The position numbers and the translations under genes were made by a program. This document shows, piece by piece, positions 1 to 6,716 of a stretch of DNA of 12,962 nt. The stretch comes from an uncultured Veillonella sp. (lineage in GTDB: Bacteria > Bacillota > Negativicutes > Veillonellales > Veillonellaceae). The notes below the pieces were generated by a model, which saw only the letters and a program-made list of their open reading frames with translations, did not search any database and had not been told where the DNA came from. Location: assembly GCF_905209685.1 (NCBI RefSeq), contig NZ_CAJLUB010000041.1, forward strand, positions 1 to 12,962. Direction: 5' to 3'. Position 1 is the stretch's first letter. Every line of letters begins with the position of its first letter.

Positions 1-196
1 ACATAACAGTATCGCCAACTTTAACTTCTGGAGCTACACGTTGACCATTGTCATAAACTTTACCAGCACCTACAGCTACTACTACACCTTCTTGAGGTTT
101 TTCTTTTGCTGTATCAGGAAGGAAAATACCACTTTTAGTTTTTTCTTCTTTTGCTTCTAAACGGATAAGAACACGGTCAGCTAATGGTTTTAACAT
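1..196 (-). CDS. groES: Co-chaperonin GroES (5' part only)
   Basis: This is the first 65 codons of the GroES co-chaperonin, the heptameric lid of the GroEL folding chamber in the cytoplasm. The protein begins [18 protein letters not shown] and continues with the [17 protein letters not shown] segment and a [11 protein letters not shown] stretch, the standard GroES beta-barrel and mobile-loop sequence. The gene runs off the left edge, so about the last third is missing. The ATG at 196-194 follows a good AAGGAG-type ribosome site just upstream. The promoter carries a perfect CIRCE operator, so HrcA-repressed heat-shock control is expected. groEL would normally follow outside the window. Confidence 0.97.
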   Translation of the reverse strand, partial: MLKPLADRVLIRLEAKEEKTKSGIFLPDTAKEKPQEGVVVAVGAGKVYDNGQRVAPEVKVGDTVM

Positions 197-237
197 ATGA
201 TGTCACTCCTTATTTACTAGTTATTATTTACAATTTA

Positions 238-264
238 TTAGCACTCTAAGTTACCGAGTGCTAA
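238..264 (-). promoter_or_regulatory. CIRCE operator (HrcA binding site)
   Basis: This is a perfect inverted repeat, TTAGCACTC, then 9 bases, then GAGTGCTAA, which is the consensus CIRCE element bound by the heat-shock repressor HrcA. It lies between the groES promoter and the groES start codon, at the expected transcription start, so HrcA binding would block initiation. The leader RNA would also carry the repeat as a hairpin. Confidence 0.97.
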
Positions 265-292
265 TTACATGTATTATTATAACCGATGTCAA
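264..292 (-). promoter_or_regulatory. groES sigma-A-type promoter
   Basis: On the minus strand a perfect -35 box TTGACA (292-287) is followed after 17 bases by TGTAAT (269-264), one mismatch from the -10 consensus. The -10 touches the CIRCE element, so initiation would occur inside the operator. This is the classical vegetative promoter with an HrcA operator. Confidence 0.85.
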
Positions 293-353
293 AATAAATG
301 CAAGCACAAATTTTGATTTTTTGACTTTTTAGTTTTTATTTGATGTTAGACAT

Positions 354-388
354 AAAAAAACTAGTATAAGTTTTATCCTTATACTAGT
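354..388 (-). terminator. Rho-independent terminator of the thiL-to-ANTAR operon
   Basis: An 11-bp perfect stem (ACTAGTATAAG paired with CTTATACTAGT) with a 7-base loop is followed on the minus strand by a run of about seven T. It begins 9 bases after the response-regulator stop codon, so it ends the seven-gene operon. It also separates that operon from the groES heat-shock promoter. Confidence 0.88.
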
Positions 389-396
389 CTTTTCAT

Positions 397-963
397 CTAT
401 TTAGAAACTTGATTAATTAATGCTTTACAAATATTAACAATACTATCACGTTTCTTCATACTTAGGGCTCGGATACGATTATATGCTTCCTCTTCAGATA
501 TAGAGTATAACTCCATCAATATACCTGTCCCCTTTTGAATGATTTTACGATCTTCTAATGACTGTTCTAATTCAGCCATTTTTTCGCGCAGCTCAATATC
601 ACTATTATAACGCCCTAAGGCCATTTCTAAGGTGGGAACTAATTGCTCTTCACGTACAGGTTTTATTAAATATCCATAAACGCCAGATTCTCTAGCCTTA
701 TTAATTAAATCCTGTTGACTATAGCTTGTTAATAGTACAACTGGTGCTTCATGGTGAAAGCCAATTTGACGTGCTGCTTCGATGCCATCTAACTCCGGCA
801 TTTTTACATCCATTAAAACAATATCAGGCTTATATTCTCTGCAAAGTTTAATGGCTTCCACTCCATTAGTGCCTTCTGCTACAACTTCATGACCACAGGA
901 TTCAATAATATCGCGTAGATCCATACGTATAAGGGATTCATCATCCACTATTAAAACGCGCAT
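397..963 (-). CDS. ANTAR-domain response regulator (PdtaR/EutV-like)
   Basis: This 188-residue regulator has an N-terminal CheY-like receiver domain (about 1-118) and a C-terminal ANTAR RNA-binding domain (about 125-186). The receiver has the acidic pair D7/D8, the phosphoacceptor D52 (LMDVKMPELDG), T79 and K101. The ANTAR part has the typical KGTGILMELYSISEEEAYNRIRALSM core, preceded by a short helical linker. Known ANTAR regulators (AmiR, NasR, EutV, PdtaR) bind RNA hairpin pairs and prevent transcription termination instead of binding DNA. Its ATG directly abuts the stop codon of the kinase gene with no spacer, indicating translational coupling and a cognate pair. No target hairpin pair is visible in the window, so the regulon is unknown. 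Confidence 0.93.
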   Translation of the reverse strand: MRVLIVDDESLIRMDLRDIIESCGHEVVAEGTNGVEAIKLCREYKPDIVLMDVKMPELDGIEAARQIGFHHEAPVVLLTSYSQQDLINKARESGVYGYLIKPVREEQLVPTLEMALGRYNSDIELREKMAELEQSLEDRKIIQKGTGILMELYSISEEEAYNRIRALSMKKRDSIVNICKALINQVSK

Positions 964-2352
964 TTACTTCTCCTTCTTCATATGTATTGTTACGAGTACA
1001 CCAACGCCCGTATTTTCTACTGATAATTTACCTTTTAACTCATGGGTAACTAAATTATTAATAATAGTTAGTCCTAAGCGTTTGTTTGAGTTAATAGAAA
1101 ACTCTGGAGGTAATCCTTTCCCCGTATCAGAAAAGGCTAATACAATATATTCCTCTGACTCTGTAACAGCTAGACGAATCTCTCCGTTTTTACCATCTAA
1201 GCCATGTTCAAGGCTATTGGTAATTAGCTCATTAATTATGAGGGATACATAACTTGCCATATGAGAGGAAATCAACATATCCTCTCCACTATAAGTAAAG
1301 GTAACATCTTGGTCTTCTCGAACCATACTCATACGCAATAAGCGACATAGCTCGTCATAAATTGATCGGATACCTATATAATCCTCGTCATAATGGGACA
1401 CAATATCGTGAACTAGTGCCATACTTTCAATACGATTTATCCCCTCTTGCAAGGCTTGTTTAACCTCAGACAAGGTAGAACGTCTAGCCTCCATACGCAA
1501 TAATCCTGCCACAGTTTGTAAATTATTTTTTACGCGGTGATGAACCTCTTTAATAATCGAGTTCTTTACCAGTAATTCTTGTTGCTGCTTACTTTCACGA
1601 GTACAATCGTGAAGGACGAGGAAACAACGAGTTTCATTACGGCCCATAGCAATAGGAATCATATGTTGACGAATGACCATATCTTGATAGATCTCTTCAC
1701 TAGTATATATGGTTCTATCATCTAATACTTGTTGAATGGCTGAAACTTTTAAGGTACTACTATAAATCGATGAGCCCACAAGTCGTCGGTCAAATCCTAG
1801 CACATCTACTAGTTGTACAGCCGCCTCATTACCATACAGAATTCTATGAGAATCATCAAAAATGATTAAACCATCAAAGTAAGAAATCGGTTCATATGAT
1901 TGTATTTGCTCATCCGTAGCAGTCAACATGAGCCGTTGCATCGTATCCGACAAGGTATACTCTTGCTCATATTGTTCTATCTTAATAGACGGAGACACGG
2001 TAAAAGCAATGCCCCCAATAATACGCCCACCATTATCTACAACGGGAAAAACATGTTGTCGTTGATCATGTTCTACCCCAATAAGAGGTTGTCCACTTTC
2101 CATCATAGAATGCCATGTATTATTCCCTTTTAACTGTCGAGTAATAACACCTTGGTCACTCCGTTCAATACACAGCATATCAGCACGATGATGCATAGTA
2201 CCTTGTGAGGACTCTAGAAGAGGTGTAAAAATCTGTATCCTTTGACGGGTCAATGACTCGCCAAAGGATATAAGTTTACTAATATGCTCTAATAATGAGG
2301 TTTGTAATGGACTTAATGGTGTTGTATTTAAAATATCTTGACCGATATCCAC
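964..2352 (-). CDS. Soluble sensor histidine kinase, HisKA_2 type (PdtaS/EutW-like)
   Basis: This is a cytoplasmic sensor kinase of about 462 residues with no membrane segment. In order it has an N-terminal sensory region of the kind seen in PdtaS-type kinases (about 5-145), a PAS-like region (about 155-255), a HisKA_2 dimerisation domain with the H-box HHRVKNNLQ (H271/H272), and a HATPase domain. The HATPase domain has an N-box NELITNSLEHG (374-384), a G1 box DTGKG (409-413) and a G2 box near 427-434. All catalytic boxes look intact. I chose the GTG start at 2352 because an AGAGGA site lies six bases upstream; an upstream TTG at 2370 in the same frame has no good ribosome site and would overlap tsaD. 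It should phosphorylate the adjoining ANTAR regulator. The ligand is unknown. Confidence 0.88.
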   Translation of the reverse strand: MDIGQDILNTTPLSPLQTSLLEHISKLISFGESLTRQRIQIFTPLLESSQGTMHHRADMLCIERSDQGVITRQLKGNNTWHSMMESGQPLIGVEHDQRQHVFPVVDNGGRIIGGIAFTVSPSIKIEQYEQEYTLSDTMQRLMLTATDEQIQSYEPISYFDGLIIFDDSHRILYGNEAAVQLVDVLGFDRRLVGSSIYSSTLKVSAIQQVLDDRTIYTSEEIYQDMVIRQHMIPIAMGRNETRCFLVLHDCTRESKQQQELLVKNSIIKEVHHRVKNNLQTVAGLLRMEARRSTLSEVKQALQEGINRIESMALVHDIVSHYDEDYIGIRSIYDELCRLLRMSMVREDQDVTFTYSGEDMLISSHMASYVSLIINELITNSLEHGLDGKNGEIRLAVTESEEYIVLAFSDTGKGLPPEFSINSNKRLGLTIINNLVTHELKGKLSVENTGVGVLVTIHMKKEK

Positions 2353-2354
2353 GA

Positions 2355-3386
2355 TTAATCCTCTTTCCAAGATACATGACCAATTTCAACACTTGGTTTT
2401 GCATTCAATGTTAAATCTGCGAATTTACCGGCTTGGGCCATATAATAAGCGCGACAACCAATCATCGCTGCATTATCAGTGGACAAAATTTTATGAGGCT
2501 TGTAATAGGTAAATCCTTCTTTTTCGCACATCTTTTGTAATGCTGTTTGTAAACCTTTATTAGCAGAAACACCACCAGCTATGGTAATACGAGTTTCCCC
2601 CAATGTATGCGCTGCATCTCGTGTTTTCTCAACTAATACATCTACAATCGCCTTTTGGAAGGATGCTGCAACGTCTGCTTGATTTATCGGTTCATTCTTT
2701 TGCTGCTTACTATTTAAATAGTTTAACACAGCAGATTTTAAGCCACTGAAACTAAATTCAAAATTACCGGGCTCACTCAATGCTTTTGGAAATTCAATAG
2801 CATCTGGATTCCCTTCAAGAGCTAAAGCATCAATATGAGGGCCACCTGGGTAAGGGAACCCCATAACGCGAGCAATTTTATCAAATGCTTCCCCTGCTGC
2901 GTCATCCCGAGTCTGTCCAAGAATATCAAACTCTTCATAGCCTTTCACATGCACAAGCATGGTATGACCCCCAGATACAACGAGGCTTAAAAATGGAGGC
3001 TCCAATTCTGGATTAGCTAAGAAATTAGCAAAGATATGACCTTCCATATGGTGAACTGGTACCAAAGGAATACCTGTAGCAAAGGATAGTCCCTTTGCAG
3101 CAGCTACACCAACCAATAATGCGCCTACTAGACCTGGGCCATAGGTAACGCCAATATGGTCTATATCTTGTAAGGTTACATTTGCATCGCGCAATGCTTG
3201 ATCTATAACCGGTATAACTTGTTCTATATGATGGCGTGATGCGATTTCTGGTACAACACCACCAAATTTTCTATGAATAGGCACTTGGCTAGAAATTACA
3301 TTAGATAAAACAGTACGCCCATCCTTTAGGACGGATGCAGATGTTTCATCGCAACTACTTTCCAAGGCTAATGTGTAAATACTCAT
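2355..3386 (-). CDS. tsaD: tRNA N6-threonylcarbamoyladenosine transferase TsaD
   Basis: TsaD transfers the threonylcarbamoyl group from threonylcarbamoyl-AMP to A37 of ANN-decoding tRNAs, working with TsaB and TsaE. The 343-residue length is normal. Family features are the N-terminal LALESSCDETSASVL phosphate-binding strand, GGVVPEIASRHH, the metal-binding pair H113 and H117 (HMEGH), SGGHTMLV (138-145), the glycine-rich segment near 164-183, and STDNAAMIG, whose D304 is the third metal ligand. The start codon overlaps the rimI stop in an ATGA arrangement, so translation is coupled. The kinase gene follows two bases after its stop codon. Confidence 0.97.
   Translation of the reverse strand: MSIYTLALESSCDETSASVLKDGRTVLSNVISSQVPIHRKFGGVVPEIASRHHIEQVIPVIDQALRDANVTLQDIDHIGVTYGPGLVGALLVGVAAAKGLSFATGIPLVPVHHMEGHIFANFLANPELEPPFLSLVVSGGHTMLVHVKGYEEFDILGQTRDDAAGEAFDKIARVMGFPYPGGPHIDALALEGNPDAIEFPKALSEPGNFEFSFSGLKSAVLNYLNSKQQKNEPINQADVAASFQKAIVDVLVEKTRDAAHTLGETRITIAGGVSANKGLQTALQKMCEKEGFTYYKPHKILSTDNAAMIGCRAYYMAQAGKFADLTLNAKPSVEIGHVSWKED
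2359..2364 (-). promoter_or_regulatory. Ribosome binding site deciding the histidine kinase start
   Basis: AGAGGA lies on the minus strand six bases before the GTG at 2352. It sits inside the end of tsaD, and the tsaD stop codon falls between it and the GTG, which suggests reinitiation or coupling. It favours the GTG over the longer TTG start. Confidence 0.65.
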
Positions 3387-3832
3387 TCTATTTCCTCTGA
3401 AACGAGAGACATAATATAAGCATCCTCTTTTGGTTCTGAATAATAATCTTTGCGAATTCCTTTAACAGTAAATCCTAGATTTCTATACATTGCCAAGGCA
3501 GGTAAATTAGATATGCGTACCTCCAAGAAGATTTCATGCATCCCTCTATTCAAACATTCATCTATTAATTCTTTAGTAAGTTTTGAGCCATATCCCTTAC
3601 CACGAGCGGAAGGTAAAATAGCAATATTCGTGATTTGTCCTTCATCGTATACAAGCCAAGCACCAGCATAGCCCACAATATGATTTCCTTCACAAATAAC
3701 CATATATAGCTTATTATCGGCCCCTTCAAGTTCAGCAAGTACAGAGTCCAAGCTCCATGGAACAGAAAAGGACTGTTGCTCTATCTCATAAATGGCTTGA
3801 GCATCATCTACCGTAGCTAACCGAATCTCCAT
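3383..3832 (-). CDS. rimI: GNAT acetyltransferase, RimI family
   Basis: This 149-residue single-domain GNAT acetyltransferase is of the type that acetylates the N-terminal alanine of ribosomal protein S18 in Escherichia coli. The acetyl-CoA pyrophosphate loop is AILPSARGKGYG (71-82), preceded by strand beta-4 (TNIA). The segment LEVRISNLPALAMYRNLGF (103-121) holds the usual glutamate (E103) and the catalytic tyrosine (Y116). It sits between tsaB and tsaD, where RimI is found in many bacteria. Its ATG overlaps the tsaB stop by one base (TAATG) and its stop overlaps the tsaD start. The precise substrate in this organism is inferred. Confidence 0.93.
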   Translation of the reverse strand: MEIRLATVDDAQAIYEIEQQSFSVPWSLDSVLAELEGADNKLYMVICEGNHIVGYAGAWLVYDEGQITNIAILPSARGKGYGSKLTKELIDECLNRGMHEIFLEVRISNLPALAMYRNLGFTVKGIRKDYYSEPKEDAYIMSLVSEEIE

Positions 3833-4590
3833 TATTCTGCTCCTGCCGCTTCGGTAACAACAACTGTAGGATTTTGGTTTAACATGTCTGGATTATCCTT
3901 ATGGCGTTCCTCCCATAAAACCTCTGCTTCAGAGCGACGGATATAATAAGGAACCATATCCATTGGATCACATATCTCTTCACGGATAACTAAATCGCGT
4001 CCCGCTAAAAGTAAAGAACTGGCTTTTGGAATGCGTTGTGAAATATCTAGAATAGTCATATTAGTATCGTTTTCATCTAAAAGCTTTTCAATACGCTTGA
4101 TACCATCACCTAAGAATAAGACCTCTTCCTTAGTTTCTCGGAACTTTTCTAATAAATCACTAGCAGCTATAACAAAAGGCTCTTCTTTACATACTAGCTC
4201 ATTGTTTTCATATCGATACAAGCCAGCATATACATGCTTTTTCTGAGCATCGATCACAGTACAGATAGTTCTATTTGTATATGAAACATTATGAGCCAAA
4301 CTATCCATGGTCATCACACCGTACAATGGAATTTGTAAGGCATAAGCCATAGCTTTTGCAGTCCCCATACCTATACGCAATCCCGTAAATGAACCAGGAC
4401 CAATGCTAACTATAATACCTTTTAGTTCATTCTTTTTTACTTGTGAGGCTCGCAACAACATGTCGATGTGAGGTATTAGCTGCTCAGAATGAGTTAATCC
4501 TGCTTGAATGGTTAGTTCACCAATCAAGTTTGTTTCATCCATTAAGGCCACACTCGATACGAGCGAACTTGTCTCAATTCCCAACCACAT
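3832..4590 (-). CDS. tsaB: t6A biosynthesis scaffold protein TsaB
   Basis: TsaB is a catalytically inactive paralogue of TsaD and bridges TsaD and TsaE in the t6A synthase complex. At 252 residues it is a normal or slightly long family member. It opens with MWLGIETSSLVSSVAL, the ASKHA-fold first strand, and carries the signature SIGPGSFTGLRIGMG (62-76). The C-terminal part (PYYIRRSEAEVLWEE) matches the family end, followed by about 20 extra residues. It overlaps tsaE by 17 bases. The ATG at 4590 is supported by a GGAGG site five bases upstream within the tsaE coding sequence. Confidence 0.95.
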   Translation of the reverse strand: MWLGIETSSLVSSVALMDETNLIGELTIQAGLTHSEQLIPHIDMLLRASQVKKNELKGIIVSIGPGSFTGLRIGMGTAKAMAYALQIPLYGVMTMDSLAHNVSYTNRTICTVIDAQKKHVYAGLYRYENNELVCKEEPFVIAASDLLEKFRETKEEVLFLGDGIKRIEKLLDENDTNMTILDISQRIPKASSLLLAGRDLVIREEICDPMDMVPYYIRRSEAEVLWEERHKDNPDMLNQNPTVVVTEAAGAE

Positions 4591-5068
4591 ATGGGCCTCC
4601 TATATCTACTAAATCATCTTTTGTAAGATAATCACTACTTAATGTAATAGATCGGCTTGTATCATCAATACGAGTCAGATATATCCATAATGTTTCATCT
4701 GGTAATTCATCAGAAAATTTATCAGCCCACTCCACAATGGATACACAGTCCTCTGTATATTCGTAAAAGCCAATATTTTCTAGCTCACTTATATCATCCA
4801 ACCGGTATACATCAAAATGATATAAATGTGTTCTATCAACATCGTAAGTATTCATGATAGCAAACGTAGGGCTTGTAATCTCCTCTGTAACGCCAAAGCC
4901 TTTCGCAATGCCTTGGGATAGATGTGTTTTTCCGGTCCCCAAATCACCAATTAAAGCAATGCATAAAGGGTCTCCACTTTGTTTGACCCATTTGCCTAAT
5001 AGTTGTCCAAATTGTTGTGTATCTTCAACTGTATGAGTCTCTAATTGAACCTGTGCCTTATGATTCAT
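4574..5068 (-). CDS. tsaE: t6A biosynthesis ATPase TsaE
   Basis: TsaE is the P-loop ATPase that drives turnover of the TsaB-TsaD complex during t6A synthesis. The 164 residues contain the Walker A motif GDLGTGKT (41-48), the TSPTF switch segment (65-69), YHFDVYRL (83-90) and IVEWADK (111-117), all diagnostic. The C-terminal extension past about residue 145 is a little longer than in minimal members. The start overlaps the end of thiL by 11 bases and the end overlaps tsaB, so the genes form one translational unit. The gene encoding TsaC, the first enzyme of the pathway, is not in this window. Confidence 0.95.
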   Translation of the reverse strand: MNHKAQVQLETHTVEDTQQFGQLLGKWVKQSGDPLCIALIGDLGTGKTHLSQGIAKGFGVTEEITSPTFAIMNTYDVDRTHLYHFDVYRLDDISELENIGFYEYTEDCVSIVEWADKFSDELPDETLWIYLTRIDDTSRSITLSSDYLTKDDLVDIGGPYVVGN

Positions 5069-6038
5069 GAAAATGATTATATCCTTTCGCTTCTATGGTC
5101 TTAATCGTTTTATCTGGTGTTACCATCTGCACCTGAGCTGGTCCAGATACAACTTTACCAATTATTGTAATGCCTGCTAAATTCTCTAATTTAGAAAGCA
5201 ATGATTTAGGAGCCGTGAATACTAGTTGAAAGTCCTCTCCACCATACAATGCATAGTCCACTGGATTAGTCTGCAAATACTTAGCTAATTCATAAGTCTC
5301 CTCATGTAGTGGAATAGCTTTTTCCTCAATAACAATCGATACATTGCTAGCCGATGCAATTTCATTTAATTCACTACCGAGACCATCACTAATATCATTC
5401 ATACTATGAATACCTAATTGTCTCAATTGTTGGCCCAATTCTATTTGTGGATCTGGACGTTGATGACCAACCTTGGTCATATGATAACCATCTAAATTAT
5501 ATGATAAGGCGCCCAAACCTGTAGCAGCATAACCTACGTAATTTGTAATACCCACAATATCACCTACTTGCGCACCGCTACGCATAATAGCAGTTCCTTT
5601 AGGGACATCACCAATAATTGTTACAGTCCACACCATGGGCCCTTCCGTACGCACCGTATCCCCACCAAGTATATTAAGATGATATTTTGCGCATTGATCT
5701 TTTATACCTCTATAAACTTCATCAAGAATAGCCGTATCAACATATTCAGGTGCCGCCACAGATAGCACAATTTGACGAGGAGTACCACCCATAGCAGCAA
5801 TATCACTCAAATTGGCCGTCATGAGACGATAGCCTACATCATAGGGCTTCATATAGTGAAAGCTAAAGTGAACCCCTTCCACCATCGTATCAGTACTAAT
5901 TAATTGATCTGTTTCTTCCTTAGCACTATATACAGCACAATCATCACCAATTCCTGTAATCACAGTACTTGGATCATGTATCGTATTATCTTGAATGTGG
6001 CGAATGAAATTAAATTCCCCTACATCTTTTAATTGCAT
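5058..6038 (-). CDS. thiL: Thiamine-monophosphate kinase ThiL
   Basis: ThiL phosphorylates thiamine monophosphate to thiamine diphosphate with ATP, the last step of thiamine cofactor synthesis. The 326 residues show the conserved series IGDDCA (30-35), STDTMVEGVHF (48-58), NLSDIAAMGG (76-85), GGDT (125-128), NDISDGL (214-220) and GGEDFQL (266-272). These supply the metal-binding aspartates and the PurM/ThiL fold. I chose the ATG at 6038 because AGGTGA lies just upstream and MQLKDVGEFNFI is the usual family start. A longer reading to 6083 adds 15 residues without a ribosome site. It heads the tsaE-tsaB-rimI-tsaD run, an order also seen in Bacillus subtilis. Confidence 0.96.
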   Translation of the reverse strand: MQLKDVGEFNFIRHIQDNTIHDPSTVITGIGDDCAVYSAKEETDQLISTDTMVEGVHFSFHYMKPYDVGYRLMTANLSDIAAMGGTPRQIVLSVAAPEYVDTAILDEVYRGIKDQCAKYHLNILGGDTVRTEGPMVWTVTIIGDVPKGTAIMRSGAQVGDIVGITNYVGYAATGLGALSYNLDGYHMTKVGHQRPDPQIELGQQLRQLGIHSMNDISDGLGSELNEIASASNVSIVIEEKAIPLHEETYELAKYLQTNPVDYALYGGEDFQLVFTAPKSLLSKLENLAGITIIGKVVSGPAQVQMVTPDKTIKTIEAKGYNHFHES

Positions 6039-6042
6039 CTCA

Positions 6043-6048
6043 TCACCT
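6043..6048 (-). promoter_or_regulatory. Ribosome binding site deciding the thiL start
   Basis: AGGTGA lies on the minus strand four bases before the ATG at 6038, with its AGG core seven bases away. It supports the 326-residue ThiL over the 341-residue alternative, whose ATG at 6083 has no purine-rich site upstream. Confidence 0.6.
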
Positions 6049-6073
6049 GGCTTCCGATTAGTATACATATTGT

Positions 6074-6102
6074 ATTGTAACATATATAAAAGACAACAAA
6101 AA
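6074..6102 (-). promoter_or_regulatory. Possible weak promoter of the thiL-tsa operon
   Basis: On the minus strand, TACAAT (6079-6074, one mismatch from TATAAT) lies 17 bases after a poor -35 match, TTTTTG (6102-6097). A second TACAAT overlaps by one base further downstream. The position fits, because it lies directly after the upstream terminator and about 30 bases before the thiL start codon. The -35 overlaps the T-tract of that terminator. It is supported mainly by position. Confidence 0.35.
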
Positions 6103-6135
6103 TAGCAGATAGTTGATATATCAACTATCTGCTAT
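6098..6135 (-). terminator. Rho-independent terminator after the amidase/GerMN pair
   Basis: This is a perfect 34-bp palindrome (6102-6135, 17-bp arms with no spacer, so in practice about 15 pairs with a small loop). On the minus strand it is followed by TTTTT and then GTTG. It lies 18 bases after the GerMN lipoprotein stop codon. The other flank has no T-run, so it acts in the minus direction only. Confidence 0.85.
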
Positions 6136-6152
6136 CAATGAGCCTAACTTAA

Positions 6153-6713
6153 TTATTTTTTAATTAGGTTTGTCATCCGTTTAACAGGATCTTTCGTATC
6201 AAAGGAACCTACAGTAGGTACCTTTTTACCATTGCTAACGAAGAGAACACCATTAATATTATCAAAGGATGTCAATGTATTTACAATGGCAGCCATTTGT
6301 AATTTAACAGTTAAGTCCCCACCATTACCTTTTACGAAAGCGTCATTCACTTCTACAGAAGCAATGCCGTCCTTTACAGTAACGGATGTAATTTTAATAT
6401 CCTTGGAGAATACTGGATATTTTTGTGCTCTATCAGCTTTTAACATCGCTAGAAGAGCAGCTTTAGGCGTTACTTTGTCCGCCTCCATCTCAACGGTTGA
6501 TTGTTTTACCCCTGAGCCATCCTCTGTTGGAACAAAGAAGGCCATCTTAACCATTTCTTGAGATGTTTTTGTTGTTTCTGCATCCTTATTGACTTTCGTC
6601 TCTTGCACAGGTTCACTTTTACCCGTTGTAGGTGCTTGATTAGGTGTACAACCCGCTGCAAATGCAAGCAAACCTACGCAGAGGATCGACAGAACTTGTT
6701 TACGTAATTTCAT
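6153..6713 (-). CDS. GerMN-domain lipoprotein
   Basis: This is a 186-residue exported lipoprotein. Residues 1-22 are a lipoprotein signal peptide ending in the lipobox AAGC, with C22 as the lipidated residue. A low-complexity linker rich in T, K and E (23-52) leads to a GerMN-type domain (about 56-168) with MAFFVPTEDG, TPKAALLAML, the IASVEVNDAF strand, and LQMAAIVNTLTSFDNINGVLFVSNG. GerMN was named from spore germination proteins but is widespread in envelope lipoproteins of non-sporulating bacteria. The ATG is three bases after the amidase stop, and its GGAGG site lies inside the last codons of the amidase, so the two are coupled. A role with the amidase in cell-wall remodelling is inferred. 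Confidence 0.88.
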   Translation of the reverse strand: MKLRKQVLSILCVGLLAFAAGCTPNQAPTTGKSEPVQETKVNKDAETTKTSQEMVKMAFFVPTEDGSGVKQSTVEMEADKVTPKAALLAMLKADRAQKYPVFSKDIKITSVTVKDGIASVEVNDAFVKGNGGDLTVKLQMAAIVNTLTSFDNINGVLFVSNGKKVPTVGSFDTKDPVKRMTNLIKK

Positions 6714-6716
6714 CGA

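Noticed and set aside
1900..2133. Plus-strand open frames opposite the kinase, tsaE, tsaB and other genes
   Set aside because: All are antisense to strongly supported genes and show no domain or initiation signal.
6232..6561. 109-codon open frame on the plus strand opposite the GerMN lipoprotein gene
   Set aside because: It lies entirely antisense to a gene with a clear lipobox and domain. The translation is compositionally odd, has no family match, and no ribosome site was seen. It is a shadow frame.
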